A program made the position numbers and the translations under genes. Below the pieces are notes generated by a model. The model made no database searches. It saw nothing but the letters and a program-made list of their open reading frames with translations, and was not told the origin of the DNA. 64,000 nucleotides of DNA from Prorocentrum cordatum. Taxonomy: Eukaryota; Sar; Dinophyceae; Prorocentrales; Prorocentraceae. Each line of letters starts with the position of its first letter. Positions within the stretch are counted from its first letter, which is position 1. This document shows positions 38,285 to 46,123 of this stretch, one piece after another. The stretch lies in contig CAUYUJ010019882.1 of NCBI GenBank assembly GCA_963575745.1, positions 343,501 to 407,500 on the forward strand, written 5' to 3'.

Positions 38285-38467
38285 CTAGTATTTCCGCACA
38301 GCTGTCTTCCAGCTGTCAGCTGGGATGAACGCAATAGCTTCGAAGAAAAATCCGCAGGCGTCGCAGACGGCGGCTGCGTGTCTGCCGGCTTCTCCAGCCC
38401 ACGTCTGCCTGGGCCGGCCTCTTTTCCTAACCCCAAAAGGTTTTGTTAGAAAGGAAGGAGAGAAAAG
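38285..38467 (-). pseudogene. Older LINE, C-terminal fragment (3' half)
   Basis: The frame reads KPFGVRKRGRPRQTWAGEAG and continues to PADSWKTAVRKY and a stop at 38285. The basic GRPRQTW block followed by a helical region ending in W is what I recall of dinoflagellate LINE C-termini; that is recognition by eye. It resumes, on the same strand, the reverse transcriptase fragment at 47432-48178, from which it is separated by the younger LINE. Part of a nested pair: the older element was split. Confidence 0.7.
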
Positions 38468-38484
38468 GGAGGGGGAGGGGGAGG
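38468..38484. repeat. Target-site duplication, left copy (17 bp)
   Basis: GGAGGGGGAGGGGGAGG, identical to 47413-47429. It abuts the 3' end of the younger LINE. The sequence is simple, so a chance match is likelier than for a complex 17-mer, but the other copy touches the spliced leader exactly. Confidence 0.85.
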
Positions 38485-38567
38485 TTAGGTTAGGCTCGCC
38501 ACTAGACCCGCCACCCCGAGCAGGCACAGAAGCCCCCACTCGACATGGCGAGCCCGTGGTTTCAGTT

Positions 38568-39818
38568 TCAGTATGCTCCACCGCCGCTCGCAGGCCCTCT
38601 GGCCTGCGAGGGCCCACTCCTTGGTGCCAGCGCTGGCACACAAGGGTTCACGTCGGCGGGCCTGCGAGCGGCGGCGGCGGCGTCAGGCGCACAGGGCTGC
38701 GCCCGCGACACGCCGCTGGCAGTGAGCTCCACGACGTCCTCCTCGTAGAGCTCCTGCTCGAAGTACACATTGCGGCCTAACCCCTCGCCGCGCAGGGGAA
38801 AAGTGTGGCCTAACCCCTCGCCACGCAGGGGAAAACTGCGGTCTAACCCCTCACCGCGCTGGGATTGGTGGCCTAACCCCTCGCCGCGCAGGGGGTGTGT
38901 GCGGTCTAACCCCTCACCGTGCTGGGGATCGCCTGACCCCGCAGTCTCGCCCTGCGAGGGTCGGCTGCGGTCTAACCCCTCGCCGCGCTGGGGTGGGACG
39001 TACTGCTTTCCGTACTGCTCCCTCTCATTGACGCGGTCTAACCCCTCACCGCGCTGGGGTGCTTTCCTCCACTCGGAGGGGTCGTCGGGCTGCCCCTGGC
39101 TTGTGGTGATCGGGTCGTGGTGCCATGGGGGCCGTACCCCCACTATCTCCTGTCCATCATGACGCCGCCCTTCGACCCTTTGTTCTCCTTCGCCTCGAGG
39201 GAGCCCTTGATCGTCGATACGGCCTAACCCCTCGCCGTGCTGGGGTGCAGCGTCGTCGTCCTCCTCGTATAGCTCGAGCTCGATGTAGTCGCCAGCCGCG
39301 GCCCTGGCTAACCTGCTCGAGCACGCCAGTGTATGTTCCCATCGGCCTAACTCCTCGCCGCGCCGGGGATCATCGTGGCCTAACCCCTCGCCACGCAGGG
39401 GAACATTGTGGCCTAACCCCTCGCCACGCGGGGGTAAAACGCGGTCTAACCCCTCACCGCGCTGGGGTTGGTGGCCTAACCCCTCGCCACGCAGGGGGAG
39501 CCTACGGTCTAACCCCTCACCGTGCTGGGGATCGCCTGCCCTCGCAGTCTCGCCCTGCGAGGGTCGGCTGCGGTCTAACCCCTCACCGCGCTGGGGGGCG
39601 ATGTACTGCTTTCCGTATGTCTCCCTGTCGTTAACGCGGTCTAACCCCTCACCGCGCTGGGGTACTTTGCTCCACTCGTAGCGGTCATCGGGCTGTCCCT
39701 GGCTCATGGAGATCGGGTCGAGGTGCTCATGGGGCCGTACTCCCGCTATCTCCTGTCCATCATGACGCCGCCCTTCGATCGACCCTTTGTTCTCCTTCGC
39801 CTCGAAAGATTCCTTCAT
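38568..39818 (-). CDS. LINE ORF2 repetitive C-terminal tail (out of frame)
   Basis: A 416-residue frame made of two ~195-residue copies of a block, containing about 17 RGEGLDR/RGEGLGH-type motifs separated by unique spacers (for example GRWEHTLACS, DYIELELYEEDDD, SQGQPDD). It follows the RNase H-containing frame after a +1 shift. Comparison of the duplicated blocks shows why: the copy at 39765 has four extra bases relative to the copy at 39163 (CCTTCGATCGACCC against CCTTCGACCC). Without that duplication the tail would be continuous with the preceding frame. The first Met at 39818 is therefore probably not a real start. Function unknown; low complexity, acidic and Arg/Gly-rich. Confidence 0.75.
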   Translation of the reverse strand: MKESFEAKENKGSIEGRRHDGQEIAGVRPHEHLDPISMSQGQPDDRYEWSKVPQRGEGLDRVNDRETYGKQYIAPQRGEGLDRSRPSQGETARAGDPQHGEGLDRRLPLRGEGLGHQPQRGEGLDRVLPPRGEGLGHNVPLRGEGLGHDDPRRGEELGRWEHTLACSSRLARAAAGDYIELELYEEDDDAAPQHGEGLGRIDDQGLPRGEGEQRVEGRRHDGQEIVGVRPPWHHDPITTSQGQPDDPSEWRKAPQRGEGLDRVNEREQYGKQYVPPQRGEGLDRSRPSQGETAGSGDPQHGEGLDRTHPLRGEGLGHQSQRGEGLDRSFPLRGEGLGHTFPLRGEGLGRNVYFEQELYEEDVVELTASGVSRAQPCAPDAAAAARRPADVNPCVPALAPRSGPSQARGPASGGGAY

Positions 39819-40932
39819 CGTCGATACGGCCTAACCCCTCGCCGTGCTGGGGTACAGTGTCGTCGTCCTCCTCGTAGAGCTCGAGCTCGATGTAGTCGCC
39901 TGCCGCTGCCCTGGCTAACCTGTTCGAGCACGCGAGTGTATGTTCCCATCGGCCTAGCCCCTCGCCGCGCTGGGGAGTGTCGTGGCCTAACCCCTCGCCA
40001 CGCCGGGGTCCCCCACCCGCTGGGCTTGATGCTGCCTCCGATGCGCTTGTCGCCGTGGAGGCTCCGCACATCCTTCTTGCAGGTGACGTGGCATCCGTAC
40101 TCCCAGCAGTCGCCCGCTCAAGCCTGCAGCACCAGCTGCCGCGACTGAGGCCAGCTTCCAAGGGGCCTCCTGCTTGATGATCGTCATCTGATTCAGGCCG
40201 TCGTGGGGGTGGCGGCCTTTGCCCGTCTGGCGCCCGATCTCCTAACGCCCTGCGGAACATGTCTCGTAGCCGTGCCAGTTCACGCCGATGCCGATGGGCC
40301 AATCTACGATACTCTTCGGGTTCTGTCTCTGGCGCGTGGAGTCGTTCGTAGAACTCATCCCTTCTCGCCGTTGTTTGTCTCCACACACTCCCGCATTGCT
40401 GCGCGATGATCTGCTGCATCGTCTGCCCTGGGAACCAGCGCCTCAATGTGCGGCACAGGGGGTGATTGTTCTCGTCGGTGAGCATCTGCGTGAGCATCGC
40501 TACGCACCACTCCTGCCAGCTGTCGCTGTCTCTGGCCAAGCATGAAAGATCGTCGTACCACAGTGTTGCCCATTCTCTAAGATCAGCACGCATGTCGGCA
40601 TAATCTTGTGGCCCCGTGTCCTCAACGCTCGGCGGTAATCCCATCGCGCCTGGATTCTGATCCCATGCTCCATTGCTGTCGTCCATCCTGCAATCGTCGT
40701 TGTGGTTATGGCTGACCACTACGTTCTGACTCCCCCCACGGTCGGTACTTTCAGCACTCGTGGCCAAAGGGGCTGCGTGCTTCCAGTGCGTGCCGTGGGG
40801 GGCAGATTCCGATCCAGCTGCATGACGACGATCTGTACGGTCTAACCCCTCACCGTGCTGGGGTGTGAAGTGGCCTAACCCCTCGCCACGCTGGGATGCG
40901 CCTCGGTTTGACTCCTCCCCGCGCAGGGGCGC
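38770..40932 (-). repeat. Interspersed CTAACCCCTC minisatellite within LINE ORF2
   Basis: About 22 copies of a ~26-bp word, on the plus strand TCTAACCCCTCACCGCGCTG plus GGG or CCTAACCCCTCGCCACGCAG plus GGG, at irregular spacing (29-190 bp) in otherwise unique coding sequence. Each carries a CCCC...GGGG arm pair that could form a short hairpin. All are in the same phase, encoding RGEGLDR or RGEGLGH. Two degenerate units lie at about 39345 and 40905. Confidence 0.92.
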
Positions 40933-42555
40933 TTCGCTGAAGAAGTCGTCGATGTTCCTCTGCACCTCGGGGTCGTCGTAATCCTCCAACTCCTGTGACC
41001 TCGGCTCAGGCTGGGGCTCGCACTCGCCATCTGTTGGATGTACCGCTGCTGGACGAATACTTGCCACTGGTGTCTTTCTCGTCATCCGCCTCGGTCGGGG
41101 CGTAGGGTGCGGTGCTGGAGGGGGCACATTCCCAACCAAAGAGCCACTGTACTCATGCGGCGCTAGCCGCTCTTGGTCAAGTAGCTCACGCACCTGCCTA
41201 GCAATTTGAGCCTCTTGTGCAGCTCGCGGTGATTCTTTCCTGTAGCCAGGGTAGCGTCCGTCCCGAATCTTGTTGAGCGCATCCTGCCCGTACTTGGTGA
41301 GCGTCTCGCTGCACTGCTCGCGTAGCCTTTTCCCAATGGTCGTTCCATGTGCTGCGCACCGCGCGCAGAATAGCAGTCCGTACCGCACCCATTCGCTGAC
41401 CACGTGGCTGCCATGTATCTTGCCATTGCCCATGAACCTGTCGCCCTTTACCTCAACTATCTCGTTGGCCGTGCTGTATGTAGCGTTGCATTCCGTGCTG
41501 GCAAACTCCTGCAGGGCGTCCGCTGTGATGTACTGTCTGCAGGCTGTGCAAAACCACTTATTCTTGAGCCTGACCATATCGTGCTGCTTCATCTTGTCGA
41601 CGACTTCCTTAACTCGGTCCCTCTTGGCTTTGGCCTTGGCTGTGGAGGGCCTCTCAGCGCACCAGGGGTCAATGTTCGCCGTGTCCGCCAAGGCCTGCCT
41701 CGCTCGTAATCGTACATGGGCACAGATCGCATCCCATTCATCTGTACGTGGTATTGGCGTGGACACTCTTTCCCAAGAAGCTTCTGCCGCAACCGTAGCT
41801 AGTGCGTCTGCAAAACTGTTGCCCATCGCAAAAATCGGGTTGACAAGTTCAACCTCGTCCTCGTCCTGGTGCGACGGGGTCCACTCCACTTCGATGTGTC
41901 TGGGGGACGTGTCCATCACCGCCCTCTTGATGCGTGCCCATAAATCCGCGTTCTTCCCTCGCCCAGGGTCTTGAGCTCTGCCTTTTGTCCAAGCTGTGAG
42001 GAGCGGGTAGTGGTCCGTGACGTACACGATGTCTCCTCTCGTTTCCTCGATGGCAATCGCGAAGGCCGTGATCTCTGCCCGCGGTACGGTTTGACGCCAT
42101 CCTGGTAGGTCTGCCATCGTGCCTGCTGACATACTCCACTTGCCGTCGATCATCTTCATGGTCGCCACTCCGATGCCTACCCGTCTCCTGCGGGGGTCGC
42201 CACCGTAGCAACCGCCTGAGCCATCACCAAATAGATAGAGGCTGCGTCCTGGCACTCGAGCTGCTTCGTGGTCGCCGAACCTGACGTAGTCCTGCCTGTC
42301 GATGTCGTTGACCACTGGGTGAGTGAGCTCTCTGGGCGGTATACCTCGGAGCCATAAGGTCGGGTTTGCCTCGACGCCCGCGATCGCCTTTTGGCACCAA
42401 GTAGTCCGTCTTCTCATAGTTTTCGTGTCCTGTGTTGGCCGTACAGGTGTAGATGCGGTGGAAGATGGTCTCGGGCTCTTGCTTGCACCTCTCGCAGATG
42501 TTCGTGTCGCACTCGTAGCCAGCCTGAATCTGTCGTTGCCGAGTCCATTGCCCAC
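39760..42555 (-). CDS. LINE ORF2 second part: RNase H and Cys-rich domains
   Basis: A 931-residue frame, real from about 42395 downward. RNase H (about residues 105-250) shows the catalytic set: Asp in FGDGSGG, Glu in AEITAFA, Asp in VTDHYPL, His in TPSHQDE and Asp in FADALAT. Next come two Cys-pair segments, WFCTACRQYITA plus a distal Cys (41480-41565) and LLFCARCAAHG plus a distal Cys (41315-41385), likely nucleic-acid binding. Then a Pro-rich linker, a helical segment rich in Trp and Arg, and the first repeat motifs. It is in a +1 frame relative to the reverse transcriptase frame and overlaps it by 332 nt. The frame ends at 39760, just after the 4-bp duplication described for the tail. RNase H removes template RNA during reverse transcription. 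Confidence 0.9.
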   Translation of the reverse strand: MGNGLGNDRFRLATSATRTSARGASKSPRPSSTASTPVRPTQDTKTMRRRTTWCQKAIAGVEANPTLWLRGIPPRELTHPVVNDIDRQDYVRFGDHEAARVPGRSLYLFGDGSGGCYGGDPRRRRVGIGVATMKMIDGKWSMSAGTMADLPGWRQTVPRAEITAFAIAIEETRGDIVYVTDHYPLLTAWTKGRAQDPGRGKNADLWARIKRAVMDTSPRHIEVEWTPSHQDEDEVELVNPIFAMGNSFADALATVAAEASWERVSTPIPRTDEWDAICAHVRLRARQALADTANIDPWCAERPSTAKAKAKRDRVKEVVDKMKQHDMVRLKNKWFCTACRQYITADALQEFASTECNATYSTANEIVEVKGDRFMGNGKIHGSHVVSEWVRYGLLFCARCAAHGTTIGKRLREQCSETLTKYGQDALNKIRDGRYPGYRKESPRAAQEAQIARQVRELLDQERLAPHEYSGSLVGNVPPPAPHPTPRPRRMTRKTPVASIRPAAVHPTDGECEPQPEPRSQELEDYDDPEVQRNIDDFFSEAPLRGEESNRGASQRGEGLGHFTPQHGEGLDRTDRRHAAGSESAPHGTHWKHAAPLATSAESTDRGGSQNVVVSHNHNDDCRMDDSNGAWDQNPGAMGLPPSVEDTGPQDYADMRADLREWATLWYDDLSCLARDSDSWQEWCVAMLTQMLTDENNHPLCRTLRRWFPGQTMQQIIAQQCGSVWRQTTARRDEFYERLHAPETEPEEYRRLAHRHRRELARLRDMFRRALGDRAPDGQRPPPPRRPESDDDHQAGGPLEAGLSRGSWCCRLERATAGSTDATSPARRMCGASTATSASEAASSPAGGGPRRGEGLGHDTPQRGEGLGRWEHTLACSNRLARAAAGDYIELELYEEDDDTVPQHGEGLGRIDDEGIFRGEGEQRVDRRAAS

Positions 42556-45500
42556 CCGTAACCACCACGTTATTGAGTGCCCAATCTTGCCATTCAGCCC
42601 GCTGGCTGTATCTTTGTTGCTCCTTACTTATGTGCCATATGTCTCCACCTCGTTGCAAATCGTCCCCGTGCAAATGCGTAGCTGCTTGAGCCCACCTCGC
42701 CATTTCCAGGTCGTGCACCAGATCCTCCAGCAGCTGTGTGTACTCAATCGCATCAATGTCGCACTTGCCATCGTCGTCTATGAAGGGGAGCTGCCATTGT
42801 TCGTCACCTTGTGGTGTCGGTCGCTTCCATAGTGCTGCCTGTATTGGCTTCCACCCCGCCGCCATTAGAGTAGCCTGCACCGCTGCCACTGGGCCGTGTA
42901 CCTTGCGCCACAGCTGCGTGCCTGCTCTGATCAACTTACGGTAAGTCGGTCCCCATGCTTGTCGTACTCGTCGATGAATTTCTGGGTGAAGAAGCCATTG
43001 GTGTAGCCATTCGCTGACAAGTTGCCGTCGCAGGCTGATGTCTGGGTCCTTCAAGTGGTACAGCACAGCCATGCCAGTGGATAAACACCTTCCTGGTCCT
43101 GTGCCAGCCGCCGACTTCATGGCCATACGTCGTAACTGTAATATTCGGCTAGGTGCGATTCCCCAGACCTCGTGCCCATAAGTCTCCTGGGGGGAGACGC
43201 CTGTGGTGAAGAGGCCCTTGGTAATCCTTGCCACACGCGTCGCCATCCTTCGCAACCTGAAAATCTTGCCTGCTCGCTGCTTGGCCTTTCGCTGGCGCGC
43301 CCGAGCCTTCTTCTGTGTGCGCTTGCCCATGCCACTGACGTCGGTGCCCAAGTCCACCATGTCGCTTTGTTGCTTACCAGGGAGCCCTCGCCGTTGTAGT
43401 CTGCGCCATATTCGTCTTCGGAGCTTGGGATTGGATGCAACGAGCACCGTCTTGGGCGAGATGATGAGGCTGCGCTTCCCTGCCTGGATGATGAACTCAT
43501 CGACCAACTCCACCATCTGCTGCTCCACCGTCTCCTCGGTACCTTCGACCCTTCCAACCGTGTCGTCCACGTATGTCCATAGCCCCGCTGCCTGGACTCG
43601 CTTCTGGGCTGCGTCCAAGAGCGGGGACAGGTACACCTTGGCGAATCTAGTCCCTTGGGCTGAGCCCGCCACGATCGAACATGACGGGTCGATCCTGGGT
43701 CCGATCCACTCCGTGTGCTTGAGGTGCCTTGGGCCCAGGAACGCTTCGACCTCCATAGCCATAATTGTCGGTGAGAAATCCAGCTCGATCCCCGTGTCAA
43801 TGAGCCATCCCAAGTCTAACGAATCGTAGAACTGCTCCATATCCGCGAACAACTCCGCATGTGCAATGCCCATGGAATGGCCCGTCTCGTCGAGGGTAGC
43901 TCGCAGCAAAGCCGCTCGTAACGCCGAGGATCCACGCAACGCCGTATCCCAGTGGTCCTCCAACTGCTGCGTCCACGACTCGACCACTCCTGACCGCATA
44001 CGTGACCATATACGAATCGTCATAGGTAAAAGCCCTAAGACTCGATCTCCTCCTGCTAGTTTGCCCGCGATCGCGCCGATGGTGCCTAGGACCTGTGGGG
44101 GCCACATCAGATGCTCTTCGGCTTGCGCGATGATATCCAAAAAATCGTACTTGGCTTGGACTGGGAGCCTCTCAATGTCCAAGGGACCTAACGCATCGAT
44201 ACCTCGTGCCTTCTTGACCCCCATACGGTGGGTGGCTGCGTTGAGGTCCTGGATCGTGAGCTGCGGGAGGTCCTCTTGAGCCGCCGAGAGACGGCAACGT
44301 CGAAGAGCGCCTGCAAGTGCTGTCTGTCTATGCGGGGCGGCCGTCCACTTCTTGGCCCAACTCTCGCTCTTGTGGTTCATGATGAGGATGGGATCGGCCA
44401 CGATCTTGCCTGATATCATCTCCTCGAACCGCGGCTGCTGCGCGTCCTTCGTCCATCTGTGCAGGGCTCCAGGGGTCTTCTTCCACATATCTTGCGCCCA
44501 CCTGATGAAGCCCTTTGTGCCATCTGCCAGAGCTCTCCGCGCTGCTTGTCCAGCCAATCTCTCGGTGATCTCTATCACGTCCTCTCTCTCCTGACGTGCT
44601 GGGCTGAAGATGTCGTGTGCGCTCTGCTGCCACTGGTTGAGCAGCTCGATATCACTGTGCTTGCTGACCACATGTACCTGCTGTATCCGCTGTCGAAACT
44701 CTTGTCCTCGTTGTTGCAGCTGTTGTGGGTCTTTGTTGTTCTTCACCAGGCCGTTGATCGCGATCACCTGCGTGTGCGTGATGGCCCACCACTCTGCCTC
44801 AGAATTGTACAGATGCGGTCTGCCTGGCGCTGCTGTGCTCTTTTTCCACTTGATGACGAAACCCTGCGCCCTTCCTCTATAGCCGTCCCGTTGGTGTTGG
44901 GGTACCTCTGAGTGCTGCAAAACTGCTTCCTCCACGGCCTCGATCCACCTGCCGTAGCTGTTCGCCAACTTCTGTGCCAACTGTGGCCGATCACGATAGG
45001 CCTGAGGCCGCCAACGGTCGCTTCTGAGTTGAATATCTGGTGGGGTGCCAGAGAATCCCCATTTGGCATCTTCCCACGTAACGCAACTGATGTGGAAGTC
45101 GATGGACGGTGAGTCCGCGCTCGGAGTCTGCGTCGTCGGGGATGTGTTCGTAGTCGTTGTGCCTGGATCCTGCTCGAGGAGGTCGAAACCATGCCGAAGT
45201 ACAGGTTCCAGATCTTCGCGTCTCTGTTGGCGTCGTGCCTGCTGCTTACTCCGTTTGCTGTCCAGGTCCTTCTGCTTCTTCGGCCTCGGCACCGTGGGCA
45301 ACGCTTTGGGAATGTCCAGCGTGCGGTGCCACCATCGCTGCTTCTTGCCAGCCAGCCTGATGCGAAGCCCACAATGCGTCGCCCATGGTACCGTCAGCTC
45401 TTTGGCAATGGTAAGCCCTTCCTTGCAGCCCGCGGCGACGACGCCGTAGTCGTAGAGGGAGCCCTTGCCTTTGTCGCATGTGACCTCCTCTGGGCCCGTG

Positions 45501-46123
45501 ACGATCTCGCCTCGCACCTGTTCTAACCAACCAGATGCGAGCAGCTCAGTAGGGACGCAGTTCCAATCCGCCACGACGAGCCATGGGTCCTTCAACAAGC
45601 GCACGAAGGCCGTGAGGGCTGCCATGACCTTTCGGTTCCTGCCCGTGAAACGCAGGGTCGGTAGTAGGTAGGCCGCGATGATGATGAAATTGCCGATGCT
45701 GAGGTGCAGCACCATGGGGGAGAACCCGACGAAGGCCGAGCCCCCTTGCTTGTCGTACTTGCCCTTCCAGTGCTCCAAGGACGTGGGCTGTATGTGTGTG
45801 CGCGTGGCGACCAGTTCACCCGCGGACCATCCATTCTTCGACTTGCCACTGGGGACCGCGGGGGTAATTGTCGCCTTCCATCCTTCTTTCTGCAGGAACG
45901 TCTTCATGGCTGAGACTTGGTTTGGCCCCTTGTGCGTTTCCACAAACGCCAGGCAATCGAACTGCTGCGCTGCTGGGCCTTGCACGTAGTTCTGCACCTG
46001 TGGGCCCCGCTCCGTGATGTTGCCGAACAGGACCTGGAACTCCTCGCTCTGCTGCTGGGTGGAGTGCGCCTCGCTAAAGCCCAGACTGCTCAGCACCATC
46101 AGCCAGACCGTCAGCTTGCACAT
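42224..46123 (-). CDS. LINE ORF2 first part: APE endonuclease and reverse transcriptase
   Basis: The chosen start is ATG at 46123, overlapping the end of ORF1 by 50 nt. The frame stays open upstream to 47542, but there it shadows ORF1. Endonuclease: GNITERG (about residue 32), FVETHKG (57), AAYLLP (150), VVADWN (180, in place of GDFN), SLYDYG (222), PWATHCGLRI (246, with the SDH-type His). Reverse transcriptase: motif A ADMEQFYDS (about 760), motif B SAQGTRFAKVYLSP (about 820), catalytic TYVDDT (about 848). The thumb region follows, then a Cys-His knuckle CDTNICERC...H...C (about 1205-1230), standard in LINE ORF2. The domain order is intact. Real coding probably leaves this frame near 42395, where CCAAAAGG lets a one-base change join it to the RNase H frame; the last ~55 residues are then out of frame. 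Confidence 0.95.
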   Translation of the reverse strand: MCKLTVWLMVLSSLGFSEAHSTQQQSEEFQVLFGNITERGPQVQNYVQGPAAQQFDCLAFVETHKGPNQVSAMKTFLQKEGWKATITPAVPSGKSKNGWSAGELVATRTHIQPTSLEHWKGKYDKQGGSAFVGFSPMVLHLSIGNFIIIAAYLLPTLRFTGRNRKVMAALTAFVRLLKDPWLVVADWNCVPTELLASGWLEQVRGEIVTGPEEVTCDKGKGSLYDYGVVAAGCKEGLTIAKELTVPWATHCGLRIRLAGKKQRWWHRTLDIPKALPTVPRPKKQKDLDSKRSKQQARRQQRREDLEPVLRHGFDLLEQDPGTTTTNTSPTTQTPSADSPSIDFHISCVTWEDAKWGFSGTPPDIQLRSDRWRPQAYRDRPQLAQKLANSYGRWIEAVEEAVLQHSEVPQHQRDGYRGRAQGFVIKWKKSTAAPGRPHLYNSEAEWWAITHTQVIAINGLVKNNKDPQQLQQRGQEFRQRIQQVHVVSKHSDIELLNQWQQSAHDIFSPARQEREDVIEITERLAGQAARRALADGTKGFIRWAQDMWKKTPGALHRWTKDAQQPRFEEMISGKIVADPILIMNHKSESWAKKWTAAPHRQTALAGALRRCRLSAAQEDLPQLTIQDLNAATHRMGVKKARGIDALGPLDIERLPVQAKYDFLDIIAQAEEHLMWPPQVLGTIGAIAGKLAGGDRVLGLLPMTIRIWSRMRSGVVESWTQQLEDHWDTALRGSSALRAALLRATLDETGHSMGIAHAELFADMEQFYDSLDLGWLIDTGIELDFSPTIMAMEVEAFLGPRHLKHTEWIGPRIDPSCSIVAGSAQGTRFAKVYLSPLLDAAQKRVQAAGLWTYVDDTVGRVEGTEETVEQQMVELVDEFIIQAGKRSLIISPKTVLVASNPKLRRRIWRRLQRRGLPGKQQSDMVDLGTDVSGMGKRTQKKARARQRKAKQRAGKIFRLRRMATRVARITKGLFTTGVSPQETYGHEVWGIAPSRILQLRRMAMKSAAGTGPGRCLSTGMAVLYHLKDPDISLRRQLVSEWLHQWLLHPEIHRRVRQAWGPTYRKLIRAGTQLWRKVHGPVAAVQATLMAAGWKPIQAALWKRPTPQGDEQWQLPFIDDDGKCDIDAIEYTQLLEDLVHDLEMARWAQAATHLHGDDLQRGGDIWHISKEQQRYSQRAEWQDWALNNVVVTGGQWTRQRQIQAGYECDTNICERCKQEPETIFHRIYTCTANTGHENYEKTDYLVPKGDRGRRGKPDLMAPRYTAQRAHSPSGQRHRQAGLRQVRRPRSSSSARTQPLSIW

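Noticed and set aside
38468-38484. Chance purine match mistaken for a target-site duplication
   Set aside because: Considered because the 17-mer is simple. Rejected because the match is exact, meets the spliced-leader end to the base, and excision rejoins the two halves of the older LINE.
38770-40148. Plus-strand frames rich in NPSPRWG and LTPRRAG
   Set aside because: The minus strand carries the LINE; these are antisense readings of its repeated word. Similar predicted proteins elsewhere may be the same artefact.
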